Source of the DNA: Astropecten irregularis
Taxonomy: Eukaryota > Echinodermata > Asteroidea > Paxillosida > Astropectinidae
Direction: 5' to 3'
Assembly (NCBI GenBank): GCA_963971285.1
Contig: OZ020256.1
Span: 4,590,501 to 4,654,500 of the forward strand
DNA: 64,000 nucleotides
Position numbers and translations under genes: made by a program. Numbering within the stretch: the stretch's first letter is position 1; the number at the start of each line of letters is the position of its first letter. Under the pieces are notes generated by a model, which had not been told where the DNA came from, made no database searches, and was given only the letters and a program-made list of their open reading frames with translations. Of this stretch, positions 55,401 to 63,176 are shown piece by piece.

Positions 55401-57676
55401 CACACAGAACATGGGTCTCAAGTGCTAGCATCTGCCCATTATCAGCATTTAATGGAGTGAGAAATGCAATGACTGGAGGGGACTGAAGGTAGGTTGCGAG
55501 AGGGGGGAAAAGGGAGCGAGTTAACCGATGATAACCGCAATCAGCCCAAATGTAGACAGACATCATGTCTGGCCTTGCTCGATCAAAGTTTCATGAGGCG
55601 GGCAGAGTCAAGAGCACAAAGACATCCCCCTCCCTCCTTCCACGCCATCCCCCCTCCCCTCCTCTCAGACGCTGTACCCAATAACCCAAGGCACTAGGCA
55701 GTCATTATTGAAGTCAATGGTCTTCCCAGGTTTGTTCCCTTGTCTCCTTGTTTGCCCATTCTCAGGGTTCTTGCTGATCACCACGGTACCTATATACAGC
55801 AAACAGCATCTAGGCCTATAATATTCCCTCCAGGACTGCATTAATGTACACGACTTGAGAACGTGCGTGCGCGCACACAAAGATTATGCACATGGCAGGT
55901 ATAATACAGTACAATATCTATCCACCATCAGGTATTAAGCCTACAGGGCGCACTAAAAATAGGCTGCAACGCTTGCTTGCGGGCGATGAGTGCATGTGTC
56001 AGACTGCAACAAGAAGTAATTAATTTTTGCCTGGAAGAACTGAAGTCTGAAGGGGTTGAGGGGGGGGGGGGGAGGTTGGTGGTGGCTGTCAGAGTGATTT
56101 AAAACACTCTGCTCATTGAAACTGTTAATAATTAATACACAAACCACTACCCAATTACTTCTCAACTCACCAGTGAAACCAACAAAAATTCAAATCAAAT
56201 ATTCATGTAAATTTTCAAGACAATGCCAGAATTGCTGACGAAACTACAACAATATTCAACACGAAACACTGATGCCAAACTCACAATATCCACTGGACAC
56301 TATCAGGCTTTAAGCAGGGACGAGACTGACCAATGATAAAAATGTCTCAAAACAGCTGACAGGGAGCATAACAAAATCTGAAAATCTCCCATGGATACAT
56401 TTGTAAATAGCCTGTGAGGAAAACAAAATCTGAAATCGGTAGAAAATGGGAAAAATTTTGCTTCGAAAATTTAGCAGGTGTACAATGTTTCTATTGACCA
56501 ATTCAGGAATAGAGAGAGCAGAAAGCTACAGCATTAGGTCCTATACATGGAAGAATTGCATTCACCTTCATAAAGAGGAAAATGCATCCACAGCCAGCCC
56601 ACGCTCGATAAAAACACCCTAAATCCATCAATCCAACTTAAACATGACTGGTAGCTAAACTCCAATACTTCCTAGGAAGAATCTTCTGAGGTTCTGTAGT
56701 TTCAAGATGGCATCAGACACTTCCACATTTTTTCTGAATTCTGTCACCACACAGGAAACTTACAAAATACCTCCCCATATAATAAATATACAGCTACAGT
56801 TTCAGTTTCAGAAGGAAGTTAACCACCAGAGCACACGCACGCACGTACGTGTGTATCATGTATTACCCAGCTGGCCTACCAGCCGCTAAGTGCGTTCCTC
56901 GTCTTTAAATATTTCTGTTTCATCCACTACATGAATTACACATCAGTTACACAACTCATGACCTAGAACTAACTGAAATTTGAAAAGTTCTTTTACTTTT
57001 GTACAGAGTACTGTAGGTGCACAAAAAGCTGAAATTCTGAGTTAAATTCTAAAAAGAAAATCAGAATTCAGATTTAAATTTTAACTTTCACATCCCTGAG
57101 AACTAAAATCTCTCCACTACATTTGGTAATAAAACTAAGACTAGTATTAAGAGATACCCCCACAAAATACACTGAAGATATGTGGATAAAATCAGACCTT
57201 CCGAATCATTTACTAGTATTAAATACTAATAGAACAGTCAGTGAAGTAATAACTGAATACATGGATACAGTCTTTATAAACTCAATCCATTTCAACACAT
57301 AACAATTCATCATCAGAACTAGCCTAGCATAGCAGTAAGTTCAATGTATGTCAATGTAGGCTACATCACGCATTGTAATGTCACTGTAGTTTGTGGTCAG
57401 ACCTAACTCAGTACTAAACTGGCTTTCAAGAGGGACTATTGTTCAAGTACAAAGACTGACAGTGAAGATGCAGCAGAAGACAGTTATTTTCTATCAAGAC
57501 AAGATGGCAGTGACTGAAAATATTACAAACCATGAAGAGACCACAAGTCAAAAAGGCGTGAATGTATTTTAATTCTACAAAACAAAAACAAAAACAGAAG
57601 ATGAATTGTACTCACGGATCTATGGAGAGGGGCTTCAATCTTCATACTGGCACATCTGTTGAGAATGCGAAGCCTC
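22204..57676 (-). CDS. DLC1: DLC1/STARD13/STARD8-family RhoGAP with START domain (13 exons, 5' end outside window)
   Basis: Rho-specific GTPase-activating protein that, in the family, inactivates RhoA and Cdc42 at focal adhesions. Thirteen exons with GT/AG borders join in one frame into 1,236 residues plus stop. Numbered from the first complete codon in the window: end of the SAM domain 1-20; acidic DDSDEEDQCAISNKW, a family signature, 22-36; basic SLLKRLDSFKLK near 187-198; LD-like ELETLLNGINQSL near 544-556; RRDSGVGNSLTR just before RhoGAP; conserved RWHSFQKSHRPSLNS 705-719; RhoGAP about 780-990 with arginine finger in GIFRKPGVKSR (R818) and NLAVCFAPSLF; START about 1010-1225 with KFKGWV, HLWDEDLVKW and RSRLTHICRVD-like segments. 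Vertebrates have three paralogues; invertebrates usually have one (fly crossveinless-c), so this is probably the pre-duplication orthologue. The linker is longer than in human DLC1. The SAM start exon is beyond 64000. Confidence 0.96.
22665..22812. mobile_element. Repeat family with TGACGTCA-containing ends, copy 3
   Basis: Starts GGGCTCCGCGCTCGTGACGT CACAC and ends GCTCGAGCACAGAGCCC. Inner arms GATGTTCGGACAA and TTGTCCGAACATC are exact inverses. It sits in the last DLC1-like intron. Confidence 0.6.
22900..23950. other. DLC1-like intron, no feature recognised
   Basis: Intronic sequence between the last two coding exons, with no supportable repeat or exon. Confidence 0.45.
23966..24091 (-). 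CDS. DLC1: DLC1-like exon: START domain, HLWDEDL region
   Basis: Encodes HLWDEDLVKWRTIDTLDKNT then EVFQYVVNSMAPHPSRDYCV L. NSMAPHPxRDY is a hallmark of the DLC subgroup of START domains. Acceptor cccgcag, donor AG|GTAGGT. Confidence 0.96.
24442..24605 (-). CDS. DLC1: DLC1-like exon: START domain, KFKGWV region
   Basis: Encodes ESRDKFKGWVMCPPVDNVDV and on to PPADILQRVLRE. It matches vertebrate EKFKGWVSY, YKKVSEGPPLRLWR and EEILKRLLKE. It forms the first strands of the lipid-binding START fold. Acceptor tcaacag, donor AG|GTGAGG. Confidence 0.96.
25108..25254 (-). CDS. DLC1: DLC1-like exon: start of START domain
   Basis: Begins VPEDLMTKCHFSYMDLGEPV and ends YMESCLQGLLK, the family VPEEM...CVDGLFKEV position, in phase 0 at both ends. 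Acceptor ccttgcag, donor AAG|GTGAGT. Confidence 0.94.
25260..27130. other. DLC1-like intron, no feature recognised
   Basis: Separates the last RhoGAP exon from the first START exon. A poly-G run near 26190. No coding or RNA feature. Confidence 0.45.
27136..27342 (-). CDS. DLC1: DLC1-like exon: end of RhoGAP domain
   Basis: Encodes MTPYNLAVCFAPSLFQLGKS and continues to MIREVKKLFM. The Asn of NLAVCFAPSLF is the conserved RhoGAP residue that contacts Rho switch regions. The insert between (SPRRTRK...) matches the variable family linker. Acceptor gtttctag, donor ATG|GTGAGT. Confidence 0.96.
27758..27891 (-). CDS. DLC1: DLC1-like exon: RhoGAP domain, AIMLLPDENREVLQ
   Basis: Encodes AMPKDLRLSAIQAAIMLLPD then ENREVLQSLLLFLSDIAEHS and NENQ. 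It is the most conserved stretch with vertebrate DLC proteins (AAIMLLPDENREVLQ is identical). Donor CAG|GTACGT. The acceptor is ctgagcag, which follows a GC-rich stretch. Confidence 0.96.
28000..29835. other. DLC1-like intron, no gene
   Basis: Intronic sequence with a long T-then-G homopolymer junction at about 29360-29388. No element ends can be paired. Confidence 0.45.
29844..29965 (+). repeat. GATCCT-family repeat, copy 3 (uninterrupted)
   Basis: Reads TTCGATAAAGATCCTGCTAG, then CAGGCCCTCCTAACTCCAAG, ATTTCATAAATTTCAGGTCA and GCAGTTTGCAGCAGTTTATT. This is the intact arrangement that the 17.5-kb copy shows split. Confidence 0.65.
30109..30237 (-). CDS. DLC1: DLC1-like exon: RhoGAP domain, middle
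   Basis: Encodes (D)NMSYEDTTSYDVADMLKQYF then RDLPESVVTTKLSDTFISIFLP. The family motif FRDLPEPL reads FRDLPESV here, a change at a usually conserved proline. Acceptor ctgctgcag, donor T|GTAAGT. Confidence 0.95.
30300..32740. other. DLC1-like intron within the RhoGAP domain
   Basis: Contains a (GAA)n run at 31208-31240 and otherwise no feature I can support. Confidence 0.45.
31208..31240. repeat. (GAA)n microsatellite
   Basis: About ten uninterrupted GAA units in an intron. Confidence 0.9.
32746..32978 (-). CDS. DLC1: DLC1-like exon: RhoGAP domain, arginine finger
   Basis: Starts MMPRFMKRIKSPDYRDRNIF, then GVPL, LPLPQSI and AMRYLRR, and carries the catalytic arginine finger in GIFRKPGVKSRI. 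The finger inserts into the Rho active site to speed GTP hydrolysis. Acceptor ttgtctcag, donor CCGG|GTAAGA. Confidence 0.97.
33694..33813 (-). CDS. DLC1: DLC1-like exon: helix before RhoGAP
   Basis: Encodes (R)PFQISGLSVSQLLILRKLSL then LKLTSVMERHSATHRSGWS and two bases of Trp. It corresponds to the vertebrate SVAQMNLLQKYSLLKLTALLEKY region and leads into the SW-x-x-P-x-FMKRI junction. Acceptor cttgcag, donor TG|GTAAGG. Confidence 0.94.
34061..34082. repeat. (GGCT)n microsatellite
   Basis: Five GGCT units ending at CTAG. Confidence 0.8.
34150..34700. repeat. Tandem repeat, about four units of 130-150 bp
   Basis: The words GTAAGCACTACAATTTTAAT, then AACA..GGTTGCCAGCC, recur near 34182, 34318, 34445 and 34593, with a variable T/A-rich middle (TTTGTTTGATTT / TCTTTAATAAAA). 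The units are diverged from each other. Confidence 0.65.
36003..36020. repeat. Poly-C run
   Basis: An uninterrupted run of about 17 C in the intron left of the RWHSFQ exon; length is likely unreliable in assembly. Confidence 0.85.
36145..36210 (-). CDS. DLC1: DLC1-like small exon (RWHSFQ motif)
   Basis: A 66-nt exon encoding (S)GKRPRIRWHSFQKSHRPSLNS. The frame is set by the two split bases of its neighbours; the other longer open frame here is a shadow. It matches the vertebrate LRWHSFQSSHRPSLNS. Acceptor gtatgcag, donor AG|GTAAGA. Confidence 0.93.
36240..37051 (+). repeat. Tandem repeat, about 180-bp unit, split by MITEs
   Basis: Unit A 36240-36424, unit B 36775-36948 and part of unit C 36949-37051 share CATCAAAGG, ACACACGCAAACACC, ATGCTCA, GATTTTAAG, AGCTCTGA and GGAGGTCATTTTGAGAGT. 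A TTAA MITE sits between A and B, and a GGGGTCAATTTCAT MITE cuts unit C. Confidence 0.65.
36425..36774 (+). mobile_element. TTAA-flanked MITE, copy 4 (nested)
   Basis: TTAA at 36425-36428 and 36771-36774. Ends GGTAGTATCATACTTTGGTA and ACCAAAGTATGATATTACCT are inverse. It is about 215 bp downstream of the RWHSFQ exon start, in the upstream intron. Confidence 0.85.
37052..37289. mobile_element. MITE with GGGGCCAATTTCAT ends, single copy
   Basis: Left end GGGGTCAATTTCATAAAGCT GCTTTAAGCAC, right end GTGCTTAAGCAGCACTATGA AATTGGCCCC. Same family as the two copies at 42.45 and 43.12 kb. Non-coding. Confidence 0.75.
37300..39540. other. DLC1-like intron, no gene
   Basis: Part of the 9.3-kb intron between the RWHSFQ and RRDSGVG exons. 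No supportable feature. Confidence 0.45.
39540..39740. repeat. Dispersed repeat related to 6.1 kb
   Basis: Shares ordered words with 6130-6300, and its ends GGTTTGAAATGGAGGCTCGG and GCCTCTGTTTCATATTTAAG are loosely inverse. Confidence 0.5.
39750..42280. other. DLC1-like intron, no gene
   Basis: No coding exon or RNA could be supported on either strand. A G-run at 40428-40436. Confidence 0.4.
42336..42395 (+). CDS. Possible transmembrane exon, unit 1 (hypothetical)
   Basis: After an acceptor-like ctacgcag, 60 nt read (V)DFNILGACCLFAEVGLIII and end at a weak donor G|GTACAA. The hydrophobic stretch could span a membrane, but it carries an internal Glu. Phase 1 at both borders. It joins in frame to the stretch at 42712 with only one base spanning. 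No family recognised and no upstream exons found, so it may be a pseudo-exon. Confidence 0.2.
42453..42706. mobile_element. GGGGCCAATTTCAT MITE inside duplication unit 1
   Basis: Ends TCAGGGGCCAATTTCATAGA and TCTATGAAATTAGCCCCTGA are inverse; inner arms GCTGCTTAGCAC / GTGCTTAGCAGC are exact. It lies exactly between the two possible exons of the unit. Confidence 0.8.
42712..43103 (+). CDS. Possible cytoplasmic-tail exon, unit 1 (hypothetical)
   Basis: After ctgaatcag the frame reads EPNKVKKCPHCKKYRSSVQK then tyrosine-containing segments SGYEIIDPGS, LTYETTFQTSW and GDYVMAQPG. It then runs unbroken into the hydrophobic stretch of unit 2 and stops at 43103 (ISVPND). Composition resembles a receptor tail. 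No known family; expression unproven. Confidence 0.25.
43003..43062 (+). CDS. Possible transmembrane exon, unit 2 (hypothetical)
   Basis: Same sequence and borders as 42336-42395, shifted by 667. The only substitution between units falls just downstream, in the read-through frame, changing ISVLND to ISVPND. Confidence 0.2.
43120..43373. mobile_element. GGGGCCAATTTCAT MITE inside duplication unit 2
   Basis: Identical to the element at 42453-42706, so it was carried along by the duplication and is not an independent insertion. Confidence 0.8.
43379..43665 (+). CDS. Possible cytoplasmic-tail exon, unit 2 (hypothetical, with stop)
   Basis: Same start as the unit-1 tail, but beyond the duplication border it ends HTERSVMQTLGIQTRKV and stops at 43665. 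This is probably the original end of the frame. A Lys/Cys-rich juxtamembrane start and several Tyr residues suggest a signalling tail if it is expressed. Function unknown. Confidence 0.3.
43700..45500. other. DLC1-like intron, no feature recognised
   Basis: No coding or repeat feature I can support between the duplication and the RRDSGVG exon. Confidence 0.4.
45517..45913 (-). CDS. DLC1: DLC1-like exon: Thr-rich linker and RRDSGVG motif
   Basis: Opens with DEGSVSSGSSHSQ (family DEGDSDS position), passes a Ser/Pro stretch and a threonine-rich tract with nine consecutive Thr coded mostly by ACC/ACA repeats, and ends at the strongly conserved RERRDSGVGNSLTRPN. Acceptor cttgcag, donor AG|GTTAGT. 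The Thr tract is probably a lineage-specific repeat expansion. Confidence 0.93.
45920..47900. other. DLC1-like intron, no feature recognised
   Basis: The intron between the large linker exon and the Thr-rich exon. A G-run at 47770-47781. No element found. Confidence 0.45.
47905..49540 (-). CDS. DLC1: DLC1-like large exon: serine-rich linker
   Basis: A 1,636-nt exon, open throughout, coding 545 residues plus one base. It starts GDDSDEEDQCAISNKW and then runs through a low-complexity Ser/Pro/Lys-rich region (14-3-3 and kinase-target-like RKRTRSNS, KRKGSSE). It holds KSLLKRLDSFKLK, the counterpart of the vertebrate RSLLKRMESLKLK, and ends with an LD-like amphipathic helix and NLRR. In vertebrate DLC1 this region targets focal adhesions (talin/FAK, tensin). 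Acceptor tttgattag, donor G|GTGAGT. Confidence 0.95.
49601..49672 (-). repeat. tRNA-derived element (72 nt), copy 1
   Basis: On the minus strand it reads GGCTGGATATGTCAGTTAGT onward to a TTTGAAT T-loop and ends TCTCTAGT, 72 nt long. It aligns base for base with the element at 59295, but its acceptor and D stems are decayed. It is a tRNA-like SINE head or pseudogene, not a working tRNA. It ends about 60 bases upstream of the large DLC1-like exon, at the acceptor side of that intron. Confidence 0.65.
49700..51750. other. DLC1-like intron, no gene
   Basis: First stretch of the 8-kb intron: poly-C/A junction near 50028-50048, long T-run near 50455-50475, short TG run near 50598. Nothing else supported. 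Confidence 0.45.
51766..52153. mobile_element. hAT-like non-autonomous element with 8-bp target duplication
   Basis: Starts TAAGGCTGCAGTTTGTATCC GGTTAACCG and ends CGGGTAACCGGTTAC ... TACAGCCCTA. Termini are inverse (TARGGCTG). Identical CTTGATTC flanks at 51758-51765 and 52154-52161 form an 8-bp target duplication. 388 bp, no coding capacity. Confidence 0.85.
52200..54350. other. DLC1-like intron, no gene
   Basis: No exon, RNA or paired repeat supported. Confidence 0.4.
54361..54660. other. GC- and CpG-richer island of unknown origin
   Basis: About 300 bases clearly richer in G+C and CpG than their surroundings (CCCCGCGATGCG, CTCCCGCGTGCCCCGG, GCAGGGCGCGCAG). No family protein in any frame, and no rRNA or snRNA recognised. 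It could be a 5' fragment of a retroelement or an internal promoter of the DLC1-like gene. Confidence 0.4.
54780..57600. other. DLC1-like intron, no gene
   Basis: A G-run at 56062-56073 and otherwise nothing that can be supported. Confidence 0.4.
57616..57676 (-). CDS. DLC1: DLC1-like exon: end of SAM domain
   Basis: Encodes RLRILNRCASMKIEAPLHRS after one split base. This matches the SAM-domain end of the family (CRRLNTLNKCA followed by MKL). Acceptor cttgcag, donor TCC|GTGAGT, phase 0 into the next exon. It is isolated by an 8-kb intron on the left and at least 6.3 kb on the right. Confidence 0.9.
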
Positions 57677-57699
57677 CTGCAAGCGCAACCAATCAATAA

Positions 57700-59280
57700 T
57701 AAATCCACAGTAAGTTAGGAATCAGACACAAGACAACTGTAAGAACTGTACCACTTCTCCATCTATGGTTTCTGCTCTGAGATAGTCTGAAGAAATTCTG
57801 AAGGTGCACAGAGCTAGAGCCAAAACACTATAGCGTGAACACATTGCTCTGTATACTTGAATGCATGCACACTGTATGATTTCCTTCCTACACAGGCTAA
57901 CATGTGTACACACACAACACACATGGATCTGTGGATCTCTCACCCACCCACACTCTCTGTATAGTGGTTTGTGATTATGCAAATGACCTGCTCTGTAGAC
58001 CCCGCCTCCCTGCTGAGTTCCTGCCCGCTGATTGGCCAAACTCTGTGCATCACCTACTGAGTTTATTTTACCCTCAGGATGTCATCATAATAATAAACTA
58101 TCTGAAAGCTTGGTGGGTTTGTAGCTCTAGTGGTGGTATAGGCCCGAGATTGGCTTGATTGTGGACTGTTGGACCTCTGTGGTACCCTTCAACATGTGCT
58201 GAAGGGAGTATAGGAGGTGGTGGAGTTCCTTGTTATACTCCAAGCCTCCACAGGTCCTGTTACAACAGCAGTGTGTGTCATGGCAGAGGAATGGCCTGAA
58301 GTTCCCCAGGAGAGACCAGGCCAAAAACCACACAGAACCATTAACAGCAGGAACCAGCATGATGGTTCCCAGTGGTACCTGTTCCGCATGGGGTTATACA
58401 AGGATCTTTCATAACCACAGTTCCACCTGTAAATTGCTGGTAGTTTAGTTGATGCATGGAGGTAAAAATAGACTACATCCATGGTCTCCCAGTCTTTAAT
58501 TAGCTTCAACAGGCTGATCAAAGTGACATAATCTCTGAACTGCACTGTAAGCAAAGGCTTGTTTACCAATTCTTTCCCCAATCAACAAACTGCAAACATG
58601 TACACAAACAAAGCAACATTACAATATGTGTAAAGGCAGCACTAGACTCTATTTCAGAACACAGACTCTATGCTCGGATGGAAATACATTTTTAACAATT
58701 TGCCCAATGGAAACAGGCGTGTTTGAAAACAAATCCATTCCCTTCTTTTTAATTCAGTATCCTAGTGCTGAACCAAGGATTCTTACAGGCACTACATAGC
58801 AAATTATGAAGACAAACAAGAACATGTGTAGTGAATACAATGAGGGGATATGTTGTTAAATTTTAGGTGCAGGAGAAAAAAATAACAGGCTTCCATAAAC
58901 AGTAAACCTCAAAGAGTGACAAATATGTCTGCATGTTGGCCATGGTTGGATTCGAACAGGGTACCCTGTACTGTAAGGTAAGTGAAAAGCCAATCTGACA
59001 ATCTTTTCTGGAGGGGATGGAACTCCAGCAACTCCCCGATCCCACTGAAATAAGGTTTTGAGAGAGTTCACAAAGTGGTCTCAACTTGACGTTCCGGCCA
59101 GGATAATGATAAGCTGACCGCTGACCTTCAGGAGAACATTGAAATTTAACCTCTACAATCATGATGCCCAGAAAGAGAAAAACACATATTGTAAACCTCA
59201 CTAGTGCAGACTTTCCTATAAAATTAACCAAGAATCATTTCAATCTTTTCATACGAACAAAGATAAATGAACATCGGGGA
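57700..59280. other. DLC1-like upstream intron, no SAM exon seen
   Basis: Searched on the minus strand for the missing SAM-domain exon; none recognised. A TGTTCGAATCC-like B-box at about 58945-58957 (minus) is isolated. Confidence 0.4.
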
Positions 59281-59294
59281 CACCACCAACGTAG

Positions 59295-59366
59295 GGCTGG
59301 ATAGCTCAGTTGGTAGAGCACCTGTACCGTATTCAGGAGGTCGCCAGTTCGAATCCCACTCCAGTC
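59295..59366 (+). repeat. tRNA-derived element (72 nt), copy 2
   Basis: Has exact tRNA spacing: acceptor GGCTGGA/TCCAGTC (one G-U), D arm GCTC-AGTTGGTA-GAGC, anticodon arm CCTGT-ACCGTAT-TCAGG, T-loop TTCGAAT. The T stem GCCAG/CCCAC does not pair and position 33 is C, not T. A T-rich tail follows. This is most likely the pol III promoter head of a SINE; a functional tRNA is unlikely. Confidence 0.65.
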
Positions 59367-60011
59367 AATTTTTCTTTATTCACATTTCAATGCCTTTTGA
59401 TAGCTTACATTGTGTTCGACATACTTTCTAAAAAGTGTACTTATAAATAAATGTCCTGTGATTTAAATTTATTCCATTTCATGTTTATGCGCCCATTCTT
59501 TATTTGTTGATTGGCTGTGAAAAGTAATTGATAAACAACAATTAGTCACTGGCCCTGGCTTGAGAGATTCCTGGATTTGTAATTATTTTGCAAACAAGTT
59601 TTTCCACTGCTAGGAAACTTGAGTAGCAGGCACTGAACATAGGCAACAAGAACAAATATATGTATCTCATCAATTAATTATGCTAATTAAGTCTTAATGG
59701 GAGGGATGAACTCAGGTTGTCTATCAGCGCGCCCAGCTGCGGTTGTCTAGTAGCTATCAAACAGTATTCAGATCTCAAGGATTTTCGTATGCGGCCGGAT
59801 CAACAATTCTAGGTAGACAGGTCAGCAGAACCATAAACTGGGATCCAGTTGGGGAAAACCAATCATGCCTGGTGTTTTTTATTACCATGTAAAAGAAATG
59901 AGCATGAGCCATTAGTCTAGCCTACAGTGTATGAAGTATGCAAATTGATAACAACATGAAGATGGTAATACAATACATACCCATGCGCATTACCCATTAT
60001 ACAGGGTGCCA

Positions 60012-60178
60012 CCAGGGTCCGATTTCACAAAGCGCTAAGACTGATCTTAAGACAGTGTGACTGAATTCATCTTAATTGCTAAGCAACGTGTGATGTCACT
60101 TAACAAATCACCTTGGTGATGCTGACAACTCATCTTAAGATTAAACTTGGTGCTTTGTGAAATCCAGCCCAGGCCCCG
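60012..60178. mobile_element. MITE with GATTTCACAAAGC ends
   Basis: Left end GATTTCACAAAGCGCTAAGA and right end CTTGGTGCTTTGTGAAATCC are inverse, with inner ATCTTAAGA arms. It resembles the GGGGCCAATTTCATAAAGC elements in design but differs in sequence. Confidence 0.6.
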
Positions 60179-60199
60179 AGTACAGTACACATGTCAGTA

Positions 60200-63170
60200 G
60201 ACTGACTCAGGTATGGTGTACACAGTAAAGTAACATGGTCAAAGGGACTTTGCAAGTTCCTATAACTTATTCTGTCTCTGGTGAACAGTTTTTCCGAGGT
60301 AACATTGTGTCCCAGGCCTACTCGAACCACTCCCCAACAAAAGAAAACTCTGTCTAGAAAATTGACCTGGAGTGAAGAGTGTTTGTAAATGTCAATTCAA
60401 TCAGGGCATGATCAGGGGTAGTGCTAACCTTCTTATAGGCCATATTTGGTCCATCAGGACACCATAATTGGTCCCTTTGGGACAAATAAACATCTAATGA
60501 TACAGTTGTATTTCCTGAATCACTTCCCTTGAGTTGTCTCCACTGCTGAGACAAAAACTAATCACCTTAGCGGTCTGCATAATTTGTAGGCTATAATGCA
60601 ATGTCTTCAAAAATGAGAAAAGGGAATTCCATATTTCCTACAAATTTTTTTTTATTTTCTTTGATTCTCTCAAATTTTGTAATTACAGTATTACATAGCT
60701 GTTTCTATCTTTCTCCTGATTTCTCATGATAGCCCCACTTTCTGAGTTTGTGTTTCAAAACTTTCAAAAGCAATCATACCCAAAGAGGAGCTAGATGTTT
60801 AGTAGGATTGAAGGCAAATTGAATAATAACATTGATTTAAAGTTGAATTTATTTTGCCATTAAAGGACTGAACAAAAAGATAATAAGAATAATGTCCATT
60901 TAATAAACCTGTGTCATATAGGTTAAGTTCCAGAAAAAAGAATGTGAGATCTAATTTTCATTTATTAAATTTTATTTTCATTTATTAATTTTGTTTGGGG
61001 GGTGGGGGTTCTTGTTACAAACAAAGAAATAAGCTTTTTTAAGAGTCTGCAAAAAGAAAATTACTGTTTTAGAAGTTCTTTTGCCCCAAATGGTCAATAC
61101 ATCTTGAACCAAACTGAAAAAAAAAAAACCCAAAGTGGCAGCCCACACCGGACTACAGCACACTTTACAGGCTTTGCGAAGCTGAAAACCCAGATAAAAC
61201 TAGAGCGTGGAGCTGGTGGGGTTATAGTTTATAACAGAATCAGCAATTTGCACAACGTCCAGAGATTTTCATTTTCACGGAAATATTCTAAGCCCTATCC
61301 GATTTTGAATAATGAAATAACATTAAAAAAAAAAAACACTCTATACCCCTCCAGAATCTTCCAACCTTTGGTAATAACAGCATCTTCGGGATTTTAACTT
61401 GATTTCTTAATATTTTTTTTTGCCCCATTTTCCTCAAGCAGGAAACAAGAATCTCCAAACCCGATGGTTATCCGCCCGAGAAAATTGGGTCTTTAGAGAT
61501 GCGGGGGCCAAGATTACGGAGCAATTCCCCTCCAAATGTCAGAGGCAAATTCAACACGATATTAGCATTCAAATGCAATACAACAATGGCCCCCAGGTCA
61601 GCCGTGGAAACGTGCAGAAAGGAATGGAGGTGGCTTGACTATATTCAACAAATTCCACGTGGATGCAGATTTTGTGACGGAAAGACTGCCCTGGTTCCAA
61701 CTCCCCTCTTACAGTATTTTTTTCTTCTAGAAAGATGCACCATGCATTAGAGAAAAAATGCATGTAGCTGAATTATTTAAGAGGCATCTTAAGTAACTGT
61801 GCCTAACACCCCCCCCCCCCCCCCCCCCGATAGAAAGTTGGCAAGGTTTCAACATCAAAAAGTTTGCGGTTTGTGTACAAATTCACTCACAAAACCCGAA
61901 AGCCATTAACTATTCACGATATTCACGGAAATGCACAATGTTTTCATAGATTTTGACAAACTTTTCATGGGGTTGTTTTTTTAATGATATGTATTTTTAT
62001 ATTAGATAAATGGAATGATTGCTTTCTTAAAACAAACAAACAAATCAAACAAATACAAAATAATGTAATTATTTTTAAAGTATGGCTTCCCTTTAGTGCA
62101 TTAACAAGACATGGAATTTGCGTCCACTTTTAAAGAAAAGGCAACAAATGAGTAAAATATGCATGCATGTATACACATGTAATATCCAAAGTTAAAGGTT
62201 ATCTGTTACCCACAATGACGTTTACCAAATTTTTCACTTTATTACAAAGACCAATGAAAAAACATTTCGGACAAAAGAATTGCCAAATGGTGCCGGACAT
62301 TGTTTATACTGGATATTTTGTTTACAATGTCTGTCCATAGTGAAATGATCAAATTGAGCCATCTACGTGTGTGGGTGATTTTATAATCTCTATTATCTGT
62401 AATGGTACAAGTGGGCGGAGGCAGAGTCACTACGTAATTGATGAACTTCATCATTAAATTTAAAACAAAAAAGAACAAAATGCGATAGCAACAGCTGGTT
62501 GTGTATTTTGGAGGTTAATCAATAGCAGCAAACAGATGATGAAAATTAATACCCGCAGGCCATTAGTGATGGAAAAACAGAAAAAAACTCCATTTTGATC
62601 AAACGGATGTTGAACATTTCATGGCTGAATAGAACGTGACGCAGAGGAAGATTTCACGGTCTTTGATCTGGTCAAAACTGGTTTTTTTTTGGTCTTATAA
62701 TACAAAAGGTGGACAACCTTTAGAGGTGGGCGGGGATAGTAGGGAGGAAGGGGAGGTTGATAAGCATCATACACCACCAGGGATGCAGTTGCTACGATTT
62801 GGATATATGGTATTAAGTAAAAGGGCCAGATAAACCACACCTGGGAATGCACGTGCATTGCATAGTGCCTTTACAGTACATGGAGATGTAGAAGCACAAA
62901 AAGCTATCACAAGGGTCAAATGGAATCACAACAGTGTCCACTGTTGACAAAGCACTACAAAAAGGTCGGAATCAACAATCCAGCCAGGATTCCAGCCCTG
63001 TGAGGCTGTTCCAGATGGGCCTATAGAATGAAGTGACTGCAAGTTTCATATGCCATGGTAACTGGAAAGGTGCGCTTGTATGAAATATGCATTGCCAGTG
63101 TTTCGAGGAAAGGAAGCTTAAAGGATGAAGCCCATCCAGCACCAGCCTTTCATTTCTCCCTGTACTATCA
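60200..63170. other. DLC1-like upstream intron, no gene
   Basis: Contains a poly-C run at 61808-61829 and AT-rich DNA. No exon or RNA supported. Confidence 0.4.
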
Positions 63171-63176
63171 TAATTT

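Noticed and set aside
58930-59010. Third tRNA-derived element on the minus strand
   Set aside because: Only a B-box-like TGTTCGAATCC is visible; no A box at the right distance.
59295-59366. Functional tRNA gene
   Set aside because: T stem does not pair and position 33 is not T; a decayed sister copy shows it is a dispersed element.
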